Source: Sphingomonas sp. 32-66-10 (GTDB lineage: Bacteria; Pseudomonadota; Alphaproteobacteria; Sphingomonadales; Sphingomonadaceae). Taken from it: a stretch of 64,000 nt of DNA. The stretch spans positions 62,001 to 126,000 of the forward strand of contig NCEF01000008.1 in the NCBI GenBank assembly GCA_002280565.1. The letters run 5' to 3'. The stretch's first letter is position 1; each line of letters starts with the position of its first letter. Below, piece by piece: positions 30,616 through 38,330 of this stretch. The position numbers were made by a program, and so were the translations under genes. The notes under the pieces are model-generated. The model was given only the letters and a program-made list of their open reading frames with translations, ran no database searches and was not told where the DNA came from.

Positions 30616-31431
30616 ATGCGGATCGGCGTCGTCGCACCGGCACGGACAGTCAGCGCGGAATCGGCGGCGCGGATGCAGGCGTTCATGGCGCTGTACTGGC
30701 CCGCGCACGAGATCGTGTTCCACCCGCAATGCTTCCTGACCGAGGGGCATTTTGCAGGACCCGACGAGGTTCGTGCAGCGGCGTTTGTGGAATTCGCCAA
30801 TGATGCCGCGTTCGACGCGATCTGGTTCGCGCGCGGCGGCTATGGCTCCAACCGCATCCTCGATGTCGCGATGCCGCAGCTGGGGCCGGCGGCGCGCAAC
30901 AAGACCTATGTCGGCTATTCCGACATGGGGTTCATGCTGGGTGCGCTCTATGCGCGGCGGATCGGGCGGCAGGCGCATGGGTCGATGGCGAGCGCCATGG
31001 GGGTCAACGACAAGGGCACCGATGCCGGATGGGTGCTGAGCTGGCTGATCGACGGCAAGCGCGACGGGCTGGAGCCGACGTTGGACGGGCGCCCGGCGGC
31101 GGCGTTCAACCTGTCGATCCTGGCGGCGATGATCGGCACGCCGTGGCTGCCCGATCTGACCGACCATGTCCTGCATATCGAGGAGGTCGGGGAGCCGATG
31201 TACCGGATCGACCGGATGCTGTTCCAGATGGCGCATGCCACCCAGCTGCAGGGCATCGCCGGGGTGCGGCTGGGCGCGGTGACCGACATGGTCGACAATG
31301 ACGTGCCGTTCGGCGAATCGCTGGAGCAGATCATCATCCGCTGGTGTCGCGAGATGGGGGTGCCGTATCTGGGCCGGTCGGGCATCGGGCATATTGCGCT
31401 GAACCGGGTGGTGCCGTTCGGGGTAATCTGA
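30616..31431 (+). CDS. LD-carboxypeptidase (peptidase S66)
   Basis: 271 residues from ATG 30616, preceded by AAGGGG. S66 enzymes remove the terminal D-Ala from murein tetrapeptides in the cytoplasm during recycling. The Ser-Glu-His triad can be placed: S102 in VGYSDMG, E189 in HIEEVGE, and H259 in GIGHIALNRVVPFG. The motif WFARGGYGSNRI is also typical. No signal peptide. Divergent partner of the Mur ligase. Confidence 0.9.
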   Translation: MRIGVVAPARTVSAESAARMQAFMALYWPAHEIVFHPQCFLTEGHFAGPDEVRAAAFVEFANDAAFDAIWFARGGYGSNRILDVAMPQLGPAARNKTYVGYSDMGFMLGALYARRIGRQAHGSMASAMGVNDKGTDAGWVLSWLIDGKRDGLEPTLDGRPAAAFNLSILAAMIGTPWLPDLTDHVLHIEEVGEPMYRIDRMLFQMAHATQLQGIAGVRLGAVTDMVDNDVPFGESLEQIIIRWCREMGVPYLGRSGIGHIALNRVVPFGVI

Positions 31432-31522
31432 GGTCGGGGCTGACAGCCGTCCGACGATCCTGACGAAAATGGGCGTGTGTGGGGCGGAGGCGACCGCGAC
31501 AGAGCGGGTTTGCGCCGGGTAG

Positions 31523-31643
31523 GCGACTGCGACGCGACAGCTGGGCGACGGGGTGACACCAGTGGCGCGACTTGCGCGCGACCGGGACGCGACACCGGGG
31601 CGACGGGTATGCGACCGCGACGCGACACTTGGGCGACGGGTTT
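31523..31643. repeat. Degenerate 33-bp tandem repeat
   Basis: Two adjacent 33-bp units (31578-31610 and 31611-31643) share GCGACCG, GACGCGACAC and GGGCGACGGGT; an earlier, shorter unit starts at 31523 and carries GCGACTGCGACGCGACA and GGGCGACGGG. Partial echoes (GCGACC, GCGACGGC) lie on both sides. Nothing indicates a CRISPR: there are no unique spacers. Confidence 0.75.
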
Positions 31644-31741
31644 GCGACGGCGGGGCGTCGCGTGGCCGGAGGGTGGTGTCGGGCGGTTTGCGCATCGACC
31701 AGTTTATGCGCTTTTTGGGGGTTTGTAGGAAAGGGGTTCAT

Positions 31742-31980
31742 TCCTCCCCCAGCTCGCTGGGGGAGGGGGACCGCCCGCACCGCGGGTGGTGGAGGGGCCG
31801 CCGCGCGGAGACGCGGCGGTGGCACTCGCCGCACCGCTTCCGCGCCTGTGGCCACGGTTTGCTTCGCAAGCCGGCTTCGCTGCTGCGACATGCCTCCGGC
31901 ATGTCGCTGACCGCAGCCACGCCCCCTCCACCACCGCCTTCGGCGGCGGTCCCCCTCCCCGAGACAAGCTCGGGGAGGAA
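31742..31980. repeat. Sphingomonad-type palindromic mosaic repeat (CTCCCC family), copy 1
   Basis: Begins with a hairpin built on CCTCCCCCAG / CTGGGGGAGG and ends with a hairpin built on CCTCCCCGAG / CTCGGGGAGG. Inside are further small palindromes (CCGCCC.., CGCCGCGTCTCCGCGCGGCG-like, CCGCCTTCGGCGG). The outer ends are inverted relative to each other, giving a mobile-cassette look. Related copies: 37264-37388, 38153-38329, 41603-41678. Confidence 0.8.
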
Positions 31981-32046
31981 TTTGGCGTCAGCGCGCGCCT
32001 TGGCGTGGGGATTTGCAAAGCAGAAGCAGAAGAAGACCCTCCCCAA

Positions 32047-32068
32047 CCCCTCCCGCAAGCGGGAGGGG
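32047..32068. repeat. Perfect hairpin CCCCTCCCGC-AA-GCGGGAGGGG
   Basis: Two 10-base perfect arms with a 2-base loop, 19 bp downstream (on the - strand) of the lipoprotein stop. Belongs to the CTCCC-type hairpins of this window and may act as a terminator although no T-run follows. Confidence 0.75.
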
Positions 32069-32087
32069 CTAGAGATTGCCGGTTCGC

Positions 32088-32609
32088 TTAATCGCAGAGA
32101 ACGTCCGTCGGTTCGCCGAGCGCGGCGACGAGCGCCTTCACGTTTCCATAGTCGGCGCTGAGCATCGCTCCCGAGGGAGGCTCCAGCGCGTTGCTGCCAG
32201 AAGCCCCGACCCCGTCGCAGCAGAAACAGATCGCGACATCGCCGACCTGCTTTCCGCTCGCATCATAATAGCGGAAGAAATGGTGGGGCATGAAGCACGC
32301 GCTTTCCTCTTCCGGAGCTGCGGTGATCAGAAGGCTTTGCTCGAACGCCTTGCGCTGGGCCGCGTTGAGTTGGACCCCCTTTGCCTTGCTGAGGATCGGC
32401 TTGCCGGCATCGGTGAAACCGACCTCGACGAACAGGCGCAGCTGGGTTGCCTGAGGAAAGGGGTTGGTGACGCGGCGATCCTGAAACGGCTTTGCTGCCA
32501 TAGCGCTGACGTTTGACGGATCGGGCTGCACGATTGTGTCAACTTTTCGCTCGCAGCCCACGACCGCGAGGGCGGTCGCGAGGAGCGCGAGGATTCGCGC
32601 GGCGCTCAC
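32088..32609 (-). CDS. Hypothetical lipoprotein
   Basis: 173 residues from GTG 32609, whose GTGA overlaps the TGA of the VOC gene; GGGAGGG lies just upstream. Signal peptide with lipobox LAVVGC (cysteine at about residue 19), so a lipoprotein. The mature part is of unknown family: TQLRLFVEVGFTDAGKP, a segment FMPHHFFRYYDASGKQVGD, then a cysteine group ICFCCDG near 130 and a C-terminal VLCD. The paired cysteines could bind metal or form disulfides. Confidence 0.75.
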   Translation of the reverse strand: MSAARILALLATALAVVGCERKVDTIVQPDPSNVSAMAAKPFQDRRVTNPFPQATQLRLFVEVGFTDAGKPILSKAKGVQLNAAQRKAFEQSLLITAAPEEESACFMPHHFFRYYDASGKQVGDVAICFCCDGVGASGSNALEPPSGAMLSADYGNVKALVAALGEPTDVLCD

Positions 32610-32956
32610 CCCTCCCGCCCCACGCGCACCAGTGTGCCGTCGGGGTCGCTGACGGCAAATTCGTACATCCCCCAAGGCTTCAGATGCGGCGCGCCGGGTT
32701 CGATGATGCGGTCGCGCACGCCGGCGGCAACGGCATCGACGTCTTCGGCATAGAGGTACAGCCCGAAGGGGTTGTCGGGGGCCTGGGGCGTGTTGGGTTC
32801 GTGGCGCAGGTGGAGGTGCCAGCCCTTGCCGTCGCTCAGGATGCGGTAATGACCCCAGTCGCTGTCGAGGGTGAGGCCGAGGCGCTGGTAGAAGGCGGTG
32901 CTCGCCCGCAGGTCGCGGCAGGGGAGGATGGCGGTGATGCGGTGGTCGGCGGACAT
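32606..32956 (-). CDS. VOC-family (glyoxalase/bleomycin resistance-like) protein
   Basis: 116 residues, a single vicinal-oxygen-chelate module: ITAILPCRDLRASTAFYQRL, then LYLYAEDVDAVAAGV and the end MYEFAVSDPDGTLVRVG. The spacing resembles the bleomycin-resistance/dioxygenase subgroup rather than glyoxalase I. Substrate unknown. It is the first gene of a two-gene unit with the overlapping lipoprotein and is divergent from thrS, about 235 bp away. Confidence 0.87.
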   Translation of the reverse strand: MSADHRITAILPCRDLRASTAFYQRLGLTLDSDWGHYRILSDGKGWHLHLRHEPNTPQAPDNPFGLYLYAEDVDAVAAGVRDRIIEPGAPHLKPWGMYEFAVSDPDGTLVRVGREG

Positions 32957-33191
32957 GGGGCGAGGGTAGCGTCGAAGCGCGTGCCACGCTATATCCGCGA
33001 CATGGCCGTTCGCTTTGCCAGCACTACCACCACACTTCCCGCCGCGGCGGGAGGGTTTGGCGTGCGCGGTTAGGACCGCACCGTCGCCCTCTTGCCCGGG
33101 ATCGGGTGAGATGGCGCTGCTCCTCTTCGATCCTGCCTCTTTTCCTCCAGCGCTGCCCCGTGCATAGGCACGTCAAACATGCAGGACTGAT

Positions 33192-35192
33192 ATGGCGCAG
33201 CTTCTTTCGATCACGCTTCCCGATGGCTCCGTGCGGCAGGTCGCGCCGGGGACCACCCCCGGCGACATTGCCGCCGCGATCGGGCCGGGCCTGGCCAAGG
33301 CGGCGATTGCCGCGCGGGTCGATGGCGAATTGCGCGACATCAACCGGCCGCTGGAGGCGGATGCCAACCTCGCGCTGGTGACGGCGCGCGACGAGGCGGA
33401 TGCGCTGGAGCTGGCGCGGCATGACTTTGCGCATATCCTGGCCGAGGCGGTGCAGGCGCTGTTTCCCGGCACGCAGATCACGTTCGGCCCGGCGACCGAT
33501 GACGGGTTCTACTATGACGTGATGGCCCCGGCGTCGCGCGCGCCCTTCTCGATGGAGGATCTGCCCGCGATCGAGGAGAAGATGCGCGATATCATCCGCG
33601 CCGACAAGCCGCTGCGCCGTGAGGTGTGGAGCCGGCAGGCGCTGATCGACCGCTGGAGTGCGCAGGGGGAGAGCTTCAAGGCCGAATGGGCGAAGGAGCT
33701 TCCCGAGGGCGAGGAGCTGACGGTCTATTGGTCGGGCGACGACTGGCTCGACATGTGCCGTGGGCCGCATCTGGCATCGACCGGCAAGCTCGATCCGCAG
33801 GCGTTCAAGCTGATGCGCGTCGCGGGCGCCTATTGGCGCGGCGACCAGAAGAATGCGCAGCTGACGCGCATCTATGGCACCGGCTGGCTGAACAAGAAGC
33901 AGCTCGACGCGCATCTGCTCAAGCTCGAGGAAGCGGCCAAGCGCGATCATCGCAAGCTGGGCGCGGAGATGGACCTGTTCCACCTTCAGGCCGAGGCGCA
34001 TGGCAGCGTGTTCTGGCACCCCAAGGGCTATATGGTCTGGCGTCAGCTCGAGGCCTATATGCGCCGGGCGATCGACGCCGCGGGCTATCGCGAGGTCAAG
34101 ACGCCGCAGGTGATGGACGCGCGCCAGTGGGAGCAGTCGGGCCATTGGGGCAAGTATCGCGAGAATATGTTCGTGATCCCCGACGAGGTGCCGAACGTCG
34201 ACGATGAAGGCCCGGTGATCAGCGGCGAGGCCGACTGGATGGCGCTCAAGCCGATGAACTGCCCGGCGCATGTGCTGATCTTCCGGCAGGGGCTGAAGAG
34301 CTATCGCGAGCTGCCGCTGCGGCTGTACGAGAATGGCTGTTGTCACCGCAACGAGCCGCATGGCGCGCTGCACGGGTTGATGCGGGTGCGGCAGTTCACG
34401 CAGGACGACGCGCATATCTTTTGCCGCGAGGACCAGATCGTCGCCGAGGTGCAGGCGTTCTGCGAGCTGGCGGATCGGGTGTATCGCGACTTTGGCTTTA
34501 CCTATTCGATCAAGCTGGCGCTGCGGCCGGAGAAGCGCTTCGGGTCGGACGCGGATTGGGACAAGGCCGAGAATGAGCTGCGCGACGCGGTGGTGCGCGC
34601 GGGGCTGGCGACCGAGGCCTATGGCTGGGAAGAGCTGCCGGGCGAGGGCGCGTTTTATGCGCCGAAGCTGGAATGGCACCTGACCGACGCGATCGGGCGG
34701 ACGTGGCAGGTCGGCACGATCCAGTCCGACCGCGTGCTGCCCGAGCGGCTGGATGCCAGCTATGTCGGCGAGGATGGCGAGCGGCATCGGCCGGTGATGC
34801 TGCACCGTGCGATCTTTGGGTCGTATGAGCGGTTCATCGGCATCTTGATCGAGCATTTCGCGGGCCGTCTGCCGGTATGGCTGGCGCCGGTGCAGGCGGT
34901 GGTCGCGACGATCGTGTCGGATGCGGATGACTATGCCAAGGACGCGGTCGCGAAGCTGAAGGCGGCGGGGATCCGGGTCGAGAGCGATCTGCGCAACGAG
35001 AAGATCAACTACAAGGTGCGCGAGCACAGCCTTGCGAAGGTTCCGCATTTGCTGGTCGTCGGCAAGCGCGAGGCGGAGGAGGGGACGGTCGCCGTCCGCA
35101 CGCTGGGCAGCGAGGGGCAGAAGGTGATGAGCCTCGACGAGGCGATCGCGATGCTTGCGGATGCCGCGACGCCTCCCGATATGAAGGCGTAA
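33192..35192 (+). CDS. thrS: Threonyl-tRNA synthetase
   Basis: 666 residues. Charges tRNA-Thr. Order: TGS domain (1-60), editing domain with the metal-site pieces HDFAH and DMCRGPH, class II catalytic core (motif 1 region [17 protein letters not shown], zinc ligands in KPMNCPAH and onward, motif 2 [17 protein letters not shown], motif 3 region [21 protein letters not shown] in pieces), and the C-terminal anticodon-binding domain ([11 protein letters not shown]). All normal for a full-length bacterial ThrRS with intact editing. A short terminator follows, then infC. Confidence 0.97.
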   Translation: MAQLLSITLPDGSVRQVAPGTTPGDIAAAIGPGLAKAAIAARVDGELRDINRPLEADANLALVTARDEADALELARHDFAHILAEAVQALFPGTQITFGPATDDGFYYDVMAPASRAPFSMEDLPAIEEKMRDIIRADKPLRREVWSRQALIDRWSAQGESFKAEWAKELPEGEELTVYWSGDDWLDMCRGPHLASTGKLDPQAFKLMRVAGAYWRGDQKNAQLTRIYGTGWLNKKQLDAHLLKLEEAAKRDHRKLGAEMDLFHLQAEAHGSVFWHPKGYMVWRQLEAYMRRAIDAAGYREVKTPQVMDARQWEQSGHWGKYRENMFVIPDEVPNVDDEGPVISGEADWMALKPMNCPAHVLIFRQGLKSYRELPLRLYENGCCHRNEPHGALHGLMRVRQFTQDDAHIFCREDQIVAEVQAFCELADRVYRDFGFTYSIKLALRPEKRFGSDADWDKAENELRDAVVRAGLATEAYGWEELPGEGAFYAPKLEWHLTDAIGRTWQVGTIQSDRVLPERLDASYVGEDGERHRPVMLHRAIFGSYERFIGILIEHFAGRLPVWLAPVQAVVATIVSDADDYAKDAVAKLKAAGIRVESDLRNEKINYKVREHSLAKVPHLLVVGKREAEEGTVAVRTLGSEGQKVMSLDEAIAMLADAATPPDMKA

Positions 35193-35199
35193 CCCGCGC

Positions 35200-35219
35200 G
35201 CCACAGCGTGTGGCTTTTT
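35200..35219 (+). terminator. Short rho-independent terminator after thrS
   Basis: GCCACA GCG TGTGGC followed by TTTTT, eight bases after the thrS stop. The 6-bp stem is short, so it may reduce rather than block read-through into infC. Confidence 0.75.
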
Positions 35220-35302
35220 CGTCAGGGTCGCGCGGCGGGGCTACCCGCTCGCGCGTTTCTGCGTTATCGTAAGTCGTCGAAATTATAACAGGAGCTGTTC
35301 CT

Positions 35303-35848
35303 ATACGTCCCCCCATGTCCCGGCGCGGTTTCGCGCCCCCGGTGCCGACCGGCCCGCGCTTCAATGAATTCATCCAGTCGCCCAAGGTTCGCGTGATCGA
35401 CCATGAAGGCGAGAATCTGGGCGTGATGCTCACGCGCGAAGCGATGGAACAGGCGCAGGCGCTGGGCCTCGACCTGGTCGAAGTGTCCCCGAACGCCGAT
35501 CCGCCCGTCGCCAAATATCTCGACGTCGGCAAGTTCAAATACGAGGCGCAGAAAAAGGCGAACCTCGCGCGCAAGTCGCAGAAGACGCAGGAGATCAAGG
35601 AGATCAAGATGCGTCCCAACATCGACGATCATGATTATGAGACGAAGATGAAGGCGGTGCACAAGTTCATCGGCGAGGGCGACAAGGTCAAGATCACGCT
35701 GCGCTTTCGCGGTCGTGAGCTGAGCCATGGGCAGCTGGGCATGAACCTGCTCAAGCGCGTGCAGGAAGACGCCGCCGAAGTGGCCAAGGTCGAAAGCTAT
35801 CCGCGCATGGAAGGCCGCCAGATGCTGATGGTGCTGTCGCCCAAATGA
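35303..35848 (+). CDS. infC: Translation initiation factor IF-3 (probable ATA start)
   Basis: 181 residues from ATA 35303. IF-3 keeps ribosomal subunits apart and checks the start codon. The N domain ([20 protein letters not shown]), linker ([19 protein letters not shown]) and C domain ([32 protein letters not shown]) are complete. The only ribosome binding site, AGGAG (35290-35294), is eight bases before ATA 35303 and 20 before the first ATG (35315), so the rare ATA is the likely start. Non-ATG starts are known for infC and allow IF-3 to repress its own synthesis. The stop overlaps the GH16 start. Confidence 0.93.
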   Translation: MRPPMSRRGFAPPVPTGPRFNEFIQSPKVRVIDHEGENLGVMLTREAMEQAQALGLDLVEVSPNADPPVAKYLDVGKFKYEAQKKANLARKSQKTQEIKEIKMRPNIDDHDYETKMKAVHKFIGEGDKVKITLRFRGRELSHGQLGMNLLKRVQEDAAEVAKVESYPRMEGRQMLMVLSPK

Positions 35849-36705
35849 GGGTGGCGGCGCTTGCGGTGCTGGCGCTGGCCGCGCCGCTTCCTGCGGCTGC
35901 GCAAGTGGTGCACAGCCCGCCGATCACCGCCGGGACGGACGAGCCGCTCGTCCGTCCGGCGGATGCCAAGCTGGTCTGGTCGGACGAGTTCGATGTCGAT
36001 GGCCTGCCGGACCCCAAGCGCTGGGCGTATGATACCGCCCGCAACAAGCTGGGCTGGTATAACGAGGAAAAGCAATATTACGCCGCCGCGCGCCCGCAAA
36101 ATGTGCGGGTCGAAGGCGGGCGGCTGATCCTCACGGCGACGCAGGAGCGGCTGTCCGACAAGCCCGATCATGGCGGGCAGGATTATGCGTCGGGCAAGAT
36201 CTTCACCAAGGGCATCGCCGACTGGCGCTATGGCTTCTTCGAGATCCGCGCCAAGCTGCCGTGCGGGCGCGGCATCTGGCCGGCGATATGGATGCTGGCG
36301 TCGGACGACAGCAAGGGCTGGCCCGCAATGGGCGAGATCGACATCATGGAGCATGTCGGCTGGGACAATGGCCGCGTCCATGGCACGGTGCATACCGGCG
36401 CGTACAACCATGTCGCCCAGACGCAAAAGGGCGCGCATGTCGTGCAGCCCGATGTGTGCGAGACCTTTCATACCTATCAGCTCGACTGGAATGAGGACCG
36501 CATCCTGATCGGGATGAACGGGCGCGCCTATATGCGGTTCGAGAATGACAAGAAGGGCGATTCCGCCACCTGGCCATTCGGAACGCCCGAATATCTGATC
36601 CTGAACGTCGCGGTCGGCGGCTGGGGCGGGCAGAAGGGGATCGACCCCAAGGCGTTCCCGGCGGCGATGGAAGTCGATTGGGTGCGGGTGTGGCAGCGGG
36701 ATTGA
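35845..36705 (+). CDS. Secreted glycoside hydrolase family 16 protein
   Basis: 286 residues with a signal peptide ([10 protein letters not shown]). GH16 enzymes cleave beta-1,3/1,4-glucans or galactans with a jelly-roll fold. The catalytic motif is E164-I-D166-I-M-E169 ([11 protein letters not shown]), and [18 protein letters not shown] plus [11 protein letters not shown] are typical beta-glucanase segments. ATG 35845 overlaps the TGA of infC (ATGA), an odd pairing of a translation factor and an exported glucanase. Substrate specificity cannot be read from the sequence; laminarinase is the commonest case. Confidence 0.92.
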   Translation: MRVAALAVLALAAPLPAAAQVVHSPPITAGTDEPLVRPADAKLVWSDEFDVDGLPDPKRWAYDTARNKLGWYNEEKQYYAAARPQNVRVEGGRLILTATQERLSDKPDHGGQDYASGKIFTKGIADWRYGFFEIRAKLPCGRGIWPAIWMLASDDSKGWPAMGEIDIMEHVGWDNGRVHGTVHTGAYNHVAQTQKGAHVVQPDVCETFHTYQLDWNEDRILIGMNGRAYMRFENDKKGDSATWPFGTPEYLILNVAVGGWGGQKGIDPKAFPAAMEVDWVRVWQRD

Positions 36706-36710
36706 GGGGG

Positions 36711-37178
36711 ATGATGAAGTTGAGCCGTCGACTGCGCCGACACCTGTCCCGTACGGCCTATCTCATCGCCACTATGGCGTTTGGCGCTTATGTGCTGACG
36801 CGTTATCTTGAGATGTCTGACCCCGGCTTTGAGGAAAGATGGAGCGTGCTCGGCGATACGCTTGGTCTCCCGATGTTCCTGCTGGCTATTGTCGGGAGCG
36901 CGCTTGATCCGTCACCCAGACCGAAGAATAGGTGGAGCGGGCGGCTCAATCCCGATTACAGCGGTGCCGTCGCCATCGCTGTGATGGGCTTTTCGGCTTC
37001 ATTGATCCTGTGGTGGAATGAGGCTCCTGGCGGAAGTGCCGTAGTTCCGATCATCGTCGCCGTGGCAACGATTCTTGGCACCGTCGCCGCATGGCGATTT
37101 GCGAAGCAGCGGGGAGCCGAGATCGGTGAAGCGCGCTTTGTCCGGCCCGCTGACTTGAGCACGTCGCCCCGAGCTTGA
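36711..37178 (+). CDS. Hypothetical membrane protein
   Basis: 155 residues from ATG 36711 (a second ATG follows at 36714, better spaced from GAGGGGG). Four hydrophobic segments: TAYLIATMAFGAYVLTRYL, LPMFLLAIVGSAL, AVAIAVMGFSASLILWW and VVPIIVAVATILGTVAAW. The rest is basic. The family is not recognised. Its base composition is a little lower in GC than its neighbours. The last codons and the stop lie inside a dispersed repeat (37162-37248), so the C-terminus is repeat-derived. Confidence 0.65.
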   Translation: MMKLSRRLRRHLSRTAYLIATMAFGAYVLTRYLEMSDPGFEERWSVLGDTLGLPMFLLAIVGSALDPSPRPKNRWSGRLNPDYSGAVAIAVMGFSASLILWWNEAPGGSAVVPIIVAVATILGTVAAWRFAKQRGAEIGEARFVRPADLSTSPRA

Positions 37179-37248
37179 CCCGGGGCTGGGCTTTTCTCGA
37201 ACGTTGGAAAAGAAGAAGCCTTGGCCCGGCTCAAGGCCGGGCTGACGA
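37162..37248. repeat. Dispersed palindromic repeat (GCTTGACCCGGGGC family), copy 1
   Basis: Contains GAGCTTGACCCGGGGCTGGG at one end and GAAGAAGCCTTGGCCCGG followed by CTCAAGGCCGGGC at the other, the latter a hairpin. The copy at 38055-38140 has the same order and orientation. It includes the stop codon of the membrane protein gene. Confidence 0.85.
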
Positions 37249-37263
37249 TGGGGTGTGTGCAGT

Positions 37264-37388
37264 CCTCCCCCGCCAGGGGGAGGTGTCAGCGTAGCTGACG
37301 GAGGGGGCGGAAGCACGATGGTCGAGAGGGCGCAGCCGTCCTCCCCCTCCGTCGCCTTCGGCGCCACCTCCCCCTGGCGGGGGAGGAT
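37264..37388. repeat. CTCCCC-family palindromic mosaic, copy 2
   Basis: Ends are inverted copies of TCCTCCCCCGCCAGGGGGAG, with small internal palindromes (GTCAGC/GCTGAC, GCGCC..GGCGC). It ends one base before the stop codon of the Gly/Asp-rich protein gene. Confidence 0.85.
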
Positions 37389-37389
37389 T

Positions 37390-37611
37390 TTAGTCGCCGC
37401 CGCCGCCATCTCCGCCGCCGCCGCCGTCTCCACCACCATCGCCCCCCGAGTCGCTATCGGTGCGGTCGCGGTCGCCGGTGTCGCTGGCATAGGTGGTGCC
37501 GCCGTCGCCATTGTCCTTTTTGCGTTTCGCTTCCTTCGCCGCATTGAGCGAGATGAGCACCGTCACCAGCGAAATCGCGACCGCGCCGAGCGCGATCCAC
37601 ACGGCGGTCAT
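37390..37611 (-). CDS. Small membrane protein with Gly/Asp-rich tail
   Basis: 73 residues. One N-terminal membrane segment (VWIALGAVAISLVTVLISL, about 4-22), a basic stretch (KEAKRKK), then a hydrophilic, low-complexity C-terminus of Asp, Ser and Gly ending in a run of GGDGGG-type units. ATG 37611 overlaps the TGA of the VOC gene (ATGA). No family recognised; the tail could be a flexible anchor or merely expanded repeat DNA. Confidence 0.6.
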   Translation of the reverse strand: MTAVWIALGAVAISLVTVLISLNAAKEAKRKKDNGDGGTTYASDTGDRDRTDSDSGGDGGGDGGGGGDGGGGD

Positions 37612-37991
37612 GCCGGCGGCTCCCACAGTTCGATGGCGTTGCCTTCGGGATCGTGGATGCGGGCGAATTTGCCGACTTCCGGCGAGTCCCATGCCGGGTC
37701 GGTCAGCACCTCGATCCCAGCCGCGTTGAGCTGTTCCAGCATCCCTTCGAGATCGCGGACGCGCAGGTTGATCATGAACTGCTTGTCGGCGGCGAAATAG
37801 TCGGTTGCCTGTTTGAACGGGGCGAAGACCATCGGGCCGCCCTGCGTGTGCCAGGTCCATTCATTGACATCGCCGCCGCTATCCTCGGCAACGCAGCCGG
37901 CGCCGATGCCGAGATGTTCGCGATACCATGTGTTGAGGGCGTCCGGGTCCTGTGCCCGGAAGAACAGCCCGCCCATGCCGAGTACGCCCAT
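37608..37991 (-). CDS. VOC-family protein
   Basis: 127 residues from ATG 37991, with GGAGGCGAC upstream. Two-half VOC module: GGLFFRAQDPDALNTWYREH, GGPMVFAPF, FMINLRVRDLEGMLEQL and ARIHDPEGNAIELWEP with the late metal-site Glu. It resembles glyoxalase/dioxygenase-superfamily proteins of unknown substrate. Overlaps the Gly/Asp-rich membrane protein gene downstream. Distinct from the VOC proteins at 32606-32956 and 53411-53875. Confidence 0.9.
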   Translation of the reverse strand: MGVLGMGGLFFRAQDPDALNTWYREHLGIGAGCVAEDSGGDVNEWTWHTQGGPMVFAPFKQATDYFAADKQFMINLRVRDLEGMLEQLNAAGIEVLTDPAWDSPEVGKFARIHDPEGNAIELWEPPA

Positions 37992-38054
37992 TGTCGCCTC
38001 CCCCGTGGTGATGGGGGGAGTGTAGGGAAACAGTCGGGTGAATCCATCCTTCTC

Positions 38055-38140
38055 GTCACCCCGGGCTTGACCCGGGGCCGGGCTGCCTTGGGCTGGCGTT
38101 GCTGAAGAAGCCTTGGCCCGGCTCAAGGCCGGGCAGACGA
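38055..38140. repeat. Dispersed palindromic repeat (GCTTGACCCGGGGC family), copy 2
   Basis: Starts CGTCACCCCGGGCTTGACCC and ends with the hairpin CCCGGCTCAAGGCCGGGC, as at 37162-37248. It lies in the 339-bp gene-free gap between the VOC gene and glnD. Confidence 0.85.
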
Positions 38141-38152
38141 AGGGGCTATGTA

Positions 38153-38329
38153 GTCCTCTCCGGAACGGGGAGGTGGCGGCGCCCTTCGACGCCGCTTGCG
38201 GCGGTGCTCAGGATAAACTGCTCCAAAGGAGCAGCGCTGACGGAGGGGGCCCTCCTCGAACCGAAGCGATTGCCTCGGGCCCCCTCCACCATGCTGCGCA
38301 TGGTCCCCCTCCCCGTTCCGGGGAGGACT
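38153..38329. repeat. CTCCCC-family palindromic mosaic, copy 3
   Basis: Outer ends CCTCTCCGGAACGGGGAGG and CCTCCCCGTTCCGGGGAGG-like sequences are inverted copies. Internal hairpins include GCCGCTTGCGGC and GCTCCTTTGGAGC. It runs to the glnD stop codon, so the glnD transcript ends in this structure. Together with 38055-38140 it fills the gap; nothing else is seen there. Confidence 0.85.
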
Positions 38330-38330
38330 T

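Larger units (their letters stand above)
31432..32087. other. Gene-free, repeat-rich intergenic region
   Basis: About 650 bp between the LD-carboxypeptidase and the convergent lipoprotein gene with no supported gene. It holds, in order, a degenerate 33-bp tandem repeat (31523-31643), a long palindromic mosaic (31742-31980) and a hairpin (32047-32068). Open frames exist on both strands but have no ribosome binding sites or recognisable composition. Confidence 0.75.

Noticed and set aside
31523..31643. CRISPR array
   Set aside because: Repeats are directly adjacent, degenerate and have no unique spacers; no cas genes.
33024..35204. 726-codon - strand frame opposite thrS
   Set aside because: Antisense of a complete threonyl-tRNA synthetase; low-complexity Arg/His/Leu composition.
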